From: Streptomyces sp. TLI_171 | GTDB lineage: Bacteria > Actinomycetota > Actinomycetes > Streptomycetales > Streptomycetaceae | Direction of reading: 5' to 3' | Length of the DNA stretch: 64,000 nt | Assembly (NCBI RefSeq): GCF_003610255.1 | Contig: NZ_RAPS01000001.1 | Location: forward strand, 434,001 to 498,000 | Part shown: positions 16,611-24,264 of the stretch, in pieces | Layout of the letters: every line of letters starts with the position of its first letter | How positions within the stretch are numbered: position 1 is the first letter of the stretch | Notes under the pieces: model-generated | What the model was told of the DNA's origin: nothing | The model's database searches: none | The model's input: only the letters and a program-made list of their open reading frames with translations | Translations under genes and position numbers: made by a program

Positions 16611-17969
16611 TCACAGCCGCTCGAAGCCGCGGCGGCGCTCCCAGTCGGTCACGGCGGCGTCGTACGCGGCGAGTTCGACCCGGCCGGCGTGCGCGTAGTG
16701 CCGCACCACGTCCTTGCCGAACGCCTCGGTGGCGGCCTCGCTGCGGTCGAACAGCTCGATCGCCTCGCGCAGCGTGGCGGGCACCCGGCGGGCGTCGGAG
16801 GCGTACGCGTTGCCGGTGAACTCCGGCTCCAGCGGAAGCTGTCGCTCGACGCCGTGCAGTCCGGCGGCGATCAGCGCGGCCACCGCCAGGTACGGGTTGA
16901 CGTCGCCGCCGGGGACCCGGTTCTCGAACCGCAGCGAGCCGCCGTGCCCGACCACCCGCAGTGCGCAGGTCCGGTTGTCGCGGCCCCAGGCGATCGCGGT
17001 GGGCGCGAAACTGCCCGGCACGTAGCGCTTGTAGGAGTTGACGGTCGGCGCCAGCAGCAGCGCGAACTCGTCCAGGCAGGCGAGCTGGCCCGCCAGGAAG
17101 TGCTCCATGGTGCGGGAGAAGCCGTGCGGGCCGTCGCCGGGGAACACCGGGCGGCCCTGCTCGTCGCGCAGGCTCAGGTGCACGTGGCAGGAGTTGCCCT
17201 CGCGCTGGTCGTACTTGGCCATGAAGGTCAGGCTGACGCCCTCCTGCGCGGCGATCTCCTTCGCGCCGGTCTTGTAGACCGCGTGGTCGTCGCAGGTGGT
17301 CAGCGCCTGCGCGTACCGGAAGGCGATCTCGTGCTGCCCGAGGTTGCACTCGCCCTTCGCCGACTCCACCGTCAGGCCGGCGCCGGCCATGCCGGTGCGC
17401 AGGCGGCGCAGCAGCGGCTCGATCCGGCCGGTGCCCAGGATCGAGTAGTCCACGTTGTACTGGTTGACGGGGGTGAGGCCCTGGTACTGCTTCTCCCAGG
17501 CCTGCTCGTAGCTGTCCCGGAAGACCATGAACTCCAGCTCGGTGCCCACGTACGCGCCCCACCCGTACCCGGCCAGCCGCTCCAGTTGGCGGCGCAGCAC
17601 CTGGCGGGGCGAGACCGCGACGGGCGTGCCGTCGTGGTGCGCGAGGTCGCACTGGACCATGGCGGTGGCCGGGTGCCAGGGCACCATGCGCAGGGTGGCG
17701 AGGTCGGGGGCGAACACCAGGTCGCCGTAGCCGCTCTCCCAGGAGGAGACGGTGTACCCGTCGACGGTGTTCATCTCGACGTCCACCGCCAGCAGGTAGC
17801 CGCAGCCCTCGGCGCCACCGGTCAGCACCTCGTCGAGGAAGTGCTCGGCGGCCAGCCGCTTGCCCTGCAGCCGGCCCTGCATGTCGGTGACGGCGAGCAC
17901 CACCGTCTCGATCTCGCCGTCGGCCACCAGCGCCCGCAGCCGCTCCACCGTGAGTCGTGCCCCGGCCAT
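16611..17969 (-). CDS. Glutamine-synthetase-like gamma-glutamyl-amine ligase
   Basis: 452 residues. The GS fold is plain: ELEFMVF, SAKGECNLGQHEIAF, NSCHVHLSL, NSYKRYVPGSFAP and RFENRVPGGDVNPYLAVAALIAAGL hold the metal and ATP residues. True GlnA has an adenylylation Tyr loop and is usually the only long GlnA; here the partners (aldehyde dehydrogenase, SDR) argue for GlnA3/GlnA4-type enzymes, which glutamylate polyamines or ethanolamine to let the cell use or detoxify them. GlnA4 is the closer guess, unproven. ATG 17969 follows GGTGGAG; GTG 17975 is an alternative. A 13-base piece around its stop (TCACAGCCGCTCG) is repeated at 16561. Confidence 0.88.
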   Translation of the reverse strand: MAGARLTVERLRALVADGEIETVVLAVTDMQGRLQGKRLAAEHFLDEVLTGGAEGCGYLLAVDVEMNTVDGYTVSSWESGYGDLVFAPDLATLRMVPWHPATAMVQCDLAHHDGTPVAVSPRQVLRRQLERLAGYGWGAYVGTELEFMVFRDSYEQAWEKQYQGLTPVNQYNVDYSILGTGRIEPLLRRLRTGMAGAGLTVESAKGECNLGQHEIAFRYAQALTTCDDHAVYKTGAKEIAAQEGVSLTFMAKYDQREGNSCHVHLSLRDEQGRPVFPGDGPHGFSRTMEHFLAGQLACLDEFALLLAPTVNSYKRYVPGSFAPTAIAWGRDNRTCALRVVGHGGSLRFENRVPGGDVNPYLAVAALIAAGLHGVERQLPLEPEFTGNAYASDARRVPATLREAIELFDRSEAATEAFGKDVVRHYAHAGRVELAAYDAAVTDWERRRGFERL

Positions 17970-18061
17970 CCGCACTCCACCTCCGCCGCCGCCCGCTTCC
18001 GGGACCATGATCCTGCCCGGGGCGGGCCCGCACCAGTGGCCGCGCGGGTGTGGCCAATACC

Positions 18062-18108
18062 TGATCATCCGTCAGTCTCGGCTTTCGGAGCCGAACTTGA
18101 ATGATCAT
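18062..18108. promoter_or_regulatory. Twin TGATCAT sites in a divergent promoter region
   Basis: The palindrome-core heptamer TGATCAT occurs at 18062-18068 and 18102-18108, 40 bases apart. A small hairpin CGGCT..AGCCG lies between them. The region separates the GS-like operon (minus) from a GNAT gene (plus), so these may be operator half-sites. No regulator gene is adjacent. Confidence 0.35.
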
Positions 18109-18204
18109 CGTGCTGCGCGCGGAGAAATCCGCTTGCCCCGGCGGCCCGGACCTGTTTCGGTGGCGCCTGCCCGACCGCCCGCCTTCCCATGGAGTCCACG
18201 GCCC

Positions 18205-19074
18205 GTGACCTTCCGCCTGACCGCCCTCACCGACCCCGCCGACAGCGCGCTGTCCCACCGCCTCGCCTGGCTGGCCGCCGACCCGGACGGCACTCCGCTG
18301 GGGACCGCCTTCCTGCGGCTCTTCACCTCCCCCGGGCAGTCCCACCTCTGCGGCCTCGCCCTGGACGTCCACCCCGCGGAACGGCGGCGCGGCGTCGGCT
18401 CGGCACTGCTCGCGGCGGCGACCGACGCGGCCCGCGCGGACGGCCGGCAGGCTCTGAACGCCCAGGCCGTCGAGGGCTCCCCCGGTGACGGCTTCCTCAC
18501 CGCCCACGGCTTCACCCGGGCCCTGGTCCTCGACTACGCCCGCCTCGACCTCGCGACCGCGCCCGCCGGCGACCCCGGCCGGGTGCACCCCCAGTACCGG
18601 CTGGTCTCCTGGACGGGCAGCTGCCCCGACGAGCTGCTCGCCGACTTCACCCGCTCCCGCACCGCGATGGACGACATGCCGATGGGCGACACCCACTTCG
18701 GGCAGGTCGCCTGGGACGAGGCCCGCGTGCTCGCCGCCGCGAAGGCGGTCGCCGACCGGGGCGAACTCCTGCACACCGTCGCCGCGGTGGAGACCGCGAG
18801 CGGCCGGATCGTCGGCTTCAGCGAGCTGGTCCTGCCCGCCGACCTGACCGGCGACGCCCAGCACTACGGCACCGCGGTCCTGCCCGCCCACCGTCGACGC
18901 GGCCTCGCCCGGTCCATGAAGGCCGAGACCGTCCGGTGGACCCGCACCGAGCACCCCGCGATCACCGGCCTGCTGACCGACACCGCCGAACAGAACACCG
19001 GCATGCTGGCCGTCAACGAGTCACTCGGCTACCGCACCACCCACCGCTCCATCGAGTTCCGCCTCGACCTCTAG
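18205..19074 (+). CDS. Tandem GNAT acetyltransferase
   Basis: 289 residues with two GNAT folds. The first (about 5-130) has LDVHPAERRRGVGSALLAAATD, a good acetyl-CoA pyrophosphate loop (RRxGxG). The second (about 135-289) has AVLPAHRRRGLARSMKAETV and a late N-x-x-M-x-x-x-N (NTGMLAVNESLGYR) helix. Substrate unknown; two-domain GNATs of this size often acetylate small molecules or antibiotics. GTG 18205 follows GGAG ten bases upstream; the open frame continues upstream but without typical sequence. Confidence 0.85.
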   Translation: MTFRLTALTDPADSALSHRLAWLAADPDGTPLGTAFLRLFTSPGQSHLCGLALDVHPAERRRGVGSALLAAATDAARADGRQALNAQAVEGSPGDGFLTAHGFTRALVLDYARLDLATAPAGDPGRVHPQYRLVSWTGSCPDELLADFTRSRTAMDDMPMGDTHFGQVAWDEARVLAAAKAVADRGELLHTVAAVETASGRIVGFSELVLPADLTGDAQHYGTAVLPAHRRRGLARSMKAETVRWTRTEHPAITGLLTDTAEQNTGMLAVNESLGYRTTHRSIEFRLDL

Positions 19075-19244
19075 GCCCTCCCTGGGCCGGCCGGCGCCAA
19101 ATCTCTCATAAGCGGGCAACTCCTCATTCGTACACGCCACTTGTCCACCCGGGCCCATGCTTCACGTGGCAACTCCGCATGAAGAGCATCAACCAGTCGC
19201 AGCCATCCGGCCCGTCGACGACTCACAGGAATCGAGTACGCCCC

Positions 19245-20330
19245 ATGCCCCATCGCATGTCCCACCAGCACGGGCCGCGGCGGCTGCCGCGGCTGATCGC
19301 CCTGCTCGCCTCCGGCACGCTCGGACTGGGCCTGGTCGGGCTCCCGGCCACGGCCACGGCGGCCGTGAACCAGGTCATCACGTACGGGGACCTCACCGGT
19401 GACGGGCACCCCGACATCGTGCTGCCGGACAGCGCCGGTGACCTCCGGGCCGTCCAGGGCGGCAGCGGCACGGTCGACACGGGCCAGCTCTACGGGCCCG
19501 CGGCCACCTCGCCCACCGGCACCTGGCAGGGCGTCCGGACCACCCACCGCGGCTCACTGCGCGGGAGCATCGCCGTTGACGAACTGATCGCCCACCCGGC
19601 CGGGGACCCGCGGCTGTACCTGTACCAGAACTCGTCCACCACCCTCACCTCCCGCACCTCGTTCTACCTCAACGGCAGCACCACTCAGGGTGCGGTCACC
19701 TGCGTCGACGGCGGCGGCGCCGCGATCGGCTGCCCGTCCGAGCTCGGCACCGACTGGAGCAACGCCAGCCAGGTCCTCGCCGTCGGCTCCGTCAGCAACG
19801 AGACCGCCGGCACCCCGGCCAGGACCAACCTCGTCGCGGTGATCGGCACGAAGCTCTGGCTGTTCTCCCCCGGCAGCAACAACGTCAAGCTGCTCGCCCC
19901 GGTCGACACCCTGCTCTCCGGGCTCGACTGGAGCGACTACGACCTGATCGGCCCCGGCCCCGCCAACGGCACCACCACCTGCACCGACGCAGCCGGGACG
20001 ACCACCACCACTTCGCAGGCCACCCTGTGGGCCCGCGAGCGCAGCACCGGCCGGATCCTCTCGTACCCGTTCACCAGGAACGCCGCCGCCAACTGCGCCG
20101 TCGACCCCTCCGCGGCGGCCGATCCGGCCCAAGGCACCGTCATCGGCAGCGGCATCGACCCGGCCGTCTACCCCGTCGTCGGCTCGGTCGGCGACCTGAC
20201 CGGCGACGGCGTCCCGGACCTGTACGGGCAGGACCCGGAGGGCCGGGTGACCGTCTGGCCGGGCACGGTCGGCGACGCAATCGGGCACCCGGGCGCCGTC
20301 ACCGGCTTCGGCGCCCCGCCCGTCGGCTAG
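19245..20330 (+). CDS. Secreted FG-GAP/VCBS calcium-repeat protein
   Basis: About 361 residues. A twin-Arg-like basic start (HGPRRLPRLIALLASGTLGL) leads to a signal cleaved near TATAA. Two EF-like loops, DLTGDGHPDIVLPD near the start and DLTGDGVPDLYGQD near the end, are typical of FG-GAP/VCBS beta-propeller repeats; the middle is Thr/Gly/Asn-rich. The protein is probably extracellular and binds calcium; no enzyme domain is seen. ATG 19245 is chosen, and ATG 19179 and 19257 are alternatives. The stop is followed at once by transposase-like debris. Confidence 0.75.
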   Translation: MPHRMSHQHGPRRLPRLIALLASGTLGLGLVGLPATATAAVNQVITYGDLTGDGHPDIVLPDSAGDLRAVQGGSGTVDTGQLYGPAATSPTGTWQGVRTTHRGSLRGSIAVDELIAHPAGDPRLYLYQNSSTTLTSRTSFYLNGSTTQGAVTCVDGGGAAIGCPSELGTDWSNASQVLAVGSVSNETAGTPARTNLVAVIGTKLWLFSPGSNNVKLLAPVDTLLSGLDWSDYDLIGPGPANGTTTCTDAAGTTTTTSQATLWARERSTGRILSYPFTRNAAANCAVDPSAAADPAQGTVIGSGIDPAVYPVVGSVGDLTGDGVPDLYGQDPEGRVTVWPGTVGDAIGHPGAVTGFGAPPVG

Positions 20331-20333
20331 GCA

Positions 20334-20713
20334 GTCCCTTTCGGATATCTCCGCACCGGCCACCTCGCCGGACTCCACCTCGCCGCGATCTTCATTTGGT
20401 CAGCTACTGCCCGGCGTTGTGTTGTTCGCGGGCGTTCCGAGCGAAGCCGGGCACCAGGCTCCTCGGGAGCCGCTGTTCCTGCGGTTGGTGACCTCGTCAG
20501 TCGGGTTGCGGGATCACCGCGCGGATCCGTCGATGCCCGCAGGTGGTGCCGGAAGGCGCGCGTGGAGTCGGCCTGGTCCGCCAGGACCGCGTCCGGCCGC
20601 GAGCGCGGCCGTCCGACCGGCCGGGGCACCCGGACGGGGGCCATGACCCTCTCGAACGCGGGCGCATCGCCGGCCCGGCCGGGCTTGAGGTGCCAGGCGA
20701 TCGCGTCGATCAC
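20334..20713 (-). pseudogene. Degenerate IS5-type transposase relic
   Basis: The minus-strand frame from 20713 reads VPRPVGRPRSRPDAVLADQADSTRAFRHHLRA in meaning (two pieces: GRPRSRPDAVLADQAD and RAFRHHLRA), which matches the conserved DDE core region of Streptomyces IS5-type transposases. After a shift it continues as IRAVIPQPD, then through stops as RNAREQHNAG. The N-terminal third is missing and no inverted repeats were found. On the plus strand at about 20341-20400 the frame GYLRTGHLAGLHLAAIFIW also resembles a transposase tail, so two opposite fragments may be present. Confidence 0.6.
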
Positions 20714-20873
20714 CTGCCGATGGTCACGCCACCGCCCGCCCCACGGGGCGGGCGGTCCGGCGGCAACGGCCCTGTCCGTGCCCGCAGCGCGTCAGTCGAC
20801 GACACGCCGGATCGAACGATCCGCCCAGGCGGGGGGATCAGGGCGAACGGGCGAGCGGGTTCCTGACCGCCCG

Positions 20874-22388
20874 TCAGGGCGCGACCCGGTCCGGGAGCGG
20901 CGCTGCCGCGCGACTCCCCTCCACCGGCGAGCGGGTGAGCGCCGCGCCGCCCACCAGGGCAACGCCTGCGGCGAAGGCGAGCAGCAGCGTCCAGTTCACT
21001 GAGCCGGTGCGGGCCAGACCCTCGGCCGCCCAGTGCGCCAGCGCCCAGCAGGCCGAGGCGAGGCCGGTCAGCAGCGCCGCCGCGCGCCACAGCCCGGCGA
21101 GCGGGGCCTGCGGCCGGGCTCGGCCGGCCAGCCGGAGCAGCAGGCCGTCGACCGGGCGCAGGGCGGCGAGCAGGGCCGCCAGCAGCAGGCCGAGCAGCAG
21201 GACCCAGGCCGGCCGCCAGGCCCACCAGGCGAGCGAGCCGACGGCCGGCTCGGGCGCCAGGTCGGTCAGGTAGAACGCGCCTCCGGCGGCCAGCACCGGC
21301 ACCATGTGCCACAGGTACAGCGTCATGCTGACCCGGCCCAGCGTCCCGATCACCCGCCCGCGCCGCCCACCGCGCAAGGACGCCCCAGCGCCCAGTGCCT
21401 GACCACCGCGCACGGACGCCCCACCGCGCAGGGCCTGACCGCCGCGCAGGGCCTGACTGCCGCGCAGGGCCTGACTGCTGGCCAGGGCCGACCGGCTGCG
21501 CAGGGCGCGTTCGGCGTACGGGGCCAGCAGCAGGCACAGGCCGCACTGGGCGAGCAGCCAGGCGAGCATCGCCACCGAGGGCGGGTTGGTGTTCGACACC
21601 TCCTCGCCGCTGACCAGCACCAGGCTGACGGGGAACGGTCCGAAGCCGACCAGCGCCGCGTACCCGGCCGCGCCGCCCGCGGCGAGGGACGCGCCGAACA
21701 GCGGACGGGTCGTCAGGCCGCCGTCGCGCCAGCAGAAGCCGAGCTGGTAGGCAACGGCCCAGACCAGCAGGTGGTTGAGCCAGCCGAGCCGTTCGGTCCA
21801 GCCCGCGTCCACGGTGAGCACGAGGACGTCGACCGCCGCGCCGACGGCGACCAGCGCGGCGACCGCGCCCGGGCCCCAACGGCGGTGCAGCGCGTGCAGC
21901 CAGGGGGTCAGCGCACTGATCGTCAGGTAGACCGGCAGGAACCAGAACTGCATGGCCAGCGCCCAGCCGACCATCGCCAGCAGGGCGGGGTCGACGCCCA
22001 GCGCGGCGGCCGCCGTCAGGCCGCCGAGGGTCGGCACCAGGTACGCGGCGGTGGGCAGCAGCAGGCGCAGCGCGCGACCCCGGACCCAGCCGGACGCGGT
22101 GCCGCCGTCGGCGCGGGTACGGCTCCAGGAACCGGCCGCCGCGTAGCCGCCGGCCAGGAAGAACACCGGCATGATCTGGAAGCCCAGGGTCAGCCACTGC
22201 GTCCAGGGCACGGTGACCATCAGCTCCGGCGCGGCCAACGCGCCGTCAGGTTCGCGTACCAGTGCGGTGATCAGCCAGTGGCCGAGCACCACCAGCACGA
22301 TCGCCGCCGCCCTCAGCAGGTCCAGGTACCTGTTGCGCGCCGTTGCCCCGCCCGTCCCGCTCTTCGTGTCCCCCATGCCGGTCATCAT
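20874..22388 (-). CDS. Membrane acyltransferase family 3 protein
   Basis: About 504 residues with around 10-12 hydrophobic segments. The start RNRYLDLLRAAAIVLVVLGHW carries the Arg and His typical of OafA/NodX-type acyltransferases, which move acyl groups onto sugars or other surface compounds. FQIMPVFFLAGGYAAAGSW and YLWHMVPV are further family landmarks. A loop around residues 325-365 contains a low-complexity repeat (QALRGG, ASVRGG) encoded by an 18-base tandem repeat. ATG 22388 is chosen; 22376 is an alternative. Confidence 0.85.
   Translation of the reverse strand: MMTGMGDTKSGTGGATARNRYLDLLRAAAIVLVVLGHWLITALVREPDGALAAPELMVTVPWTQWLTLGFQIMPVFFLAGGYAAAGSWSRTRADGGTASGWVRGRALRLLLPTAAYLVPTLGGLTAAAALGVDPALLAMVGWALAMQFWFLPVYLTISALTPWLHALHRRWGPGAVAALVAVGAAVDVLVLTVDAGWTERLGWLNHLLVWAVAYQLGFCWRDGGLTTRPLFGASLAAGGAAGYAALVGFGPFPVSLVLVSGEEVSNTNPPSVAMLAWLLAQCGLCLLLAPYAERALRSRSALASSQALRGSQALRGGQALRGGASVRGGQALGAGASLRGGRRGRVIGTLGRVSMTLYLWHMVPVLAAGGAFYLTDLAPEPAVGSLAWWAWRPAWVLLLGLLLAALLAALRPVDGLLLRLAGRARPQAPLAGLWRAAALLTGLASACWALAHWAAEGLARTGSVNWTLLLAFAAGVALVGGAALTRSPVEGSRAAAPLPDRVAP
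21368..21490. repeat. 18-bp tandem repeat inside the acyltransferase gene
   Basis: The unit CCGCGCAGGGCCTGAC(C/T)G recurs, with good copies between 21424 and 21480 and decayed ones on both sides. It encodes QALRG(G/S) units in a cytoplasmic or external loop. Being a multiple of three, it expands without breaking the frame. Confidence 0.75.
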
Positions 22389-22896
22389 CGCCACGCCCGG
22401 TGCACGAACGCGCCGTCCGGCGCATTGCGGTTCGGCCACAACCGGTCGCCGGACCTGCGCCCGCGCGGCGGGGCGGGGCGGGCACCGGATGGTCGGGAAG
22501 GGGTCAAACCCTGGTCAAGCGTGCGGGGATCGGGTGGCGGTGGGCCTATCCTGGTCCGGTAGCGGGGCAGGTCTCGCCGGCCGCCAGGGGCGGTCAGGGC
22601 CGGGAGGAGGCGAGATGGACTGCAGTAGTCCGGGGCACAGTCGGCCCCTCACCGTTCCTTCCTCGCCGATGTTCTCCGGTTCGAGGCAGTTCTCCCTCTC
22701 CTGACGCCGACCGGCCTGGTGCCGGCCTTCCGTCGTGACCCTTTCCGGTGTCGGGCGGTCCCAGCCGCCGAGCCGGGCACGGCAGTTGCGCCTCTGGCGT
22801 GGGCATGCGCGGGTGCGCCTGCGTGGGGGCGGGGCGGGGAGCTGTCCCGGACCTCCTGCCGGCCCCGGTCCGCCGGGGCCAGAGGGGGTGTTCCTC
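22389..22896 (+). other. Long divergent intergenic region and leader of the metal-transport operon
   Basis: 508 bases separate the acyltransferase from the MgtE_N gene. From about 22560 the plus strand looks like a structured leader. GGCGAG near 22607 can pair with CTCGCC near 22665; GGACTGCAGTAGTCC (22618-22632) is a small hairpin; ACCGGCCTGGTGCCGGCC and CCGGCCCCGGTCCGCCGGGGCC form further stems before the GAGGGGG ribosome site. I tried to fit M-box and yybP-ykoY consensus sequences and could not. No ORF here looks real. Confidence 0.45.
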
Positions 22897-24264
22897 ATGG
22901 CCACCAGCACACTCTTCGGATCGACCACGGCCCGGCTCCGCGACCGCCGGGTCAACCTCGAGCACCGGGCCACCGCCAGCCGCGCGGTGCGCTCCTCGCT
23001 GGTCTCGCTCGCCGGGCTGATCGGGTCGCCCGTCACCAACCAGGCGGGCGCCGAGGTCGGGCGGCTGACCGACGTGGTCGCCCGGCTGTACGGGCCGGAC
23101 CCGTACCCGCCGGTGACCGGGCTGATCCTGCGGATCGGCCGCCGCCGGGCGTTCCTGCCCGCCGACACGGTGGGGCGGCTCGGCGCCGGACGGGTCGAGC
23201 TGCGGGCCTCCCGGGTCGACCTGCGGGACTTCCAGCGCCGCCCAGGCGAGGTGCTGCTCGCCCGGGACGTCCTGGACCACCAACTCGTCGACGTGGACGG
23301 CATCCAGGTCACCCGGGCGGCGGACCTGTACCTGGCGCCGCTGGTCGGCCGGACGGTGCTGGTCGGGGTGGACGTCTCGCTGCCCACCCTGCTGCGCCGG
23401 CTGGGCCCGCGCCGCTGGCAGGTGCGGGCCACTCCGGAGCGGGTGCTCGACTGGCAGTCGGTCGCGCCGTTCGGCGAGCAGGCCACCGAGGGACCGGCGG
23501 AGGTACGGCTGCGGGCCTCCCGTTCGGCGCTGCACCGGCTCCGCCCGGCCGACCTGGCCGACATCCTGGAGGACCTCGGCCGCAGTGAACGCCAGCAGCT
23601 GCTGGGCTGGTTGGAGCCCGAGCAGGCGGCGGACGCGCTGGAGGAGATGGAGCCCGCCGAGCTGGAGAACCTGCTGCGCGAGGCCCGGCCCGAGCACGCC
23701 GCCCGGCTGGTCGACGAGATGGAGCCGGACGAGGCCGCCGACGCCCTGCGCGACCTCCAGCCCGGCGAGCGGGAGACGCTGCTGGCCCGGATGCCCGACG
23801 CGGACGCCGCCGAGCTGCGCGGCCTGCTCGCGCACCGCGAGGGCACCGCCGGCGGCGCCATGACGACCCGTCTGGTCACCGCCCGGCTGGAGCAGACCGT
23901 CGCCGAGGTGCGCGCCGAGCTGGCCGCGCAGGCCGAGCACCGCACCGAGATCGACGCCGTGGTGGTGCTCGACGCCGCCGGGCGGCTGGTCGCCGACATT
24001 CCGCTGTTCGACCTGGTGGTGGCCGAGGATTCCAGCCCGCTCACCGATCTGGTGGCCTGGCTGGCCCAGTTCGGCGATCCGGTGACGCTCCCGCCCGACA
24101 CCCGGCTGGCCCGCGCCGCCGACCGGCTGGTGGCGGCCCGCAAGTCCTCCCTCCTGGTGGTCGACGCGGACGGGCGGCCGCTGGGCCGGATCCTCGCCGA
24201 CGACATCCTCGACGCCCTGCTGCCCGAGCGCGGGCGCCTGCACTTCCGGAGGTTCCTCCAATGA
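22897..24264 (+). CDS. PRC-barrel / MgtE_N / CBS-pair regulatory protein
   Basis: 455 residues, no membrane segments. An N-terminal PRC-barrel-like part (about 35-140, LSxLIGSPVTNQAGAEVGRL-type) precedes an MgtE intracellular N domain (about 205-310). There the pairs LRPADLADILEDLGRSERQQ, EPEQAADALEEMEP and EMEPDEAADALRDLQ form the helical repeats; a CBS pair follows (about 315-440). In MgtE channels these cytosolic parts sense Mg2+ and gate the pore. Here the pore domain is missing and the next gene, which overlaps by ATGA, is an Nramp-like transporter. I infer it is a metal-sensing subunit of that transporter. ATG 22897 follows GAGGGGGT. Confidence 0.88.
   Translation: MATSTLFGSTTARLRDRRVNLEHRATASRAVRSSLVSLAGLIGSPVTNQAGAEVGRLTDVVARLYGPDPYPPVTGLILRIGRRRAFLPADTVGRLGAGRVELRASRVDLRDFQRRPGEVLLARDVLDHQLVDVDGIQVTRAADLYLAPLVGRTVLVGVDVSLPTLLRRLGPRRWQVRATPERVLDWQSVAPFGEQATEGPAEVRLRASRSALHRLRPADLADILEDLGRSERQQLLGWLEPEQAADALEEMEPAELENLLREARPEHAARLVDEMEPDEAADALRDLQPGERETLLARMPDADAAELRGLLAHREGTAGGAMTTRLVTARLEQTVAEVRAELAAQAEHRTEIDAVVVLDAAGRLVADIPLFDLVVAEDSSPLTDLVAWLAQFGDPVTLPPDTRLARAADRLVAARKSSLLVVDADGRPLGRILADDILDALLPERGRLHFRRFLQ

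Noticed and set aside
16561..16623. Direct repeat TCACAGCCGCTCG, 13 bases, 49 bases apart
   Set aside because: Copies the end of the GS-like gene once; probably a small local duplication without function.
22560..22896. M-box or yybP-ykoY riboswitch in the metal operon leader
   Set aside because: The conserved core words of both classes are missing by eye; kept as an unnamed leader.
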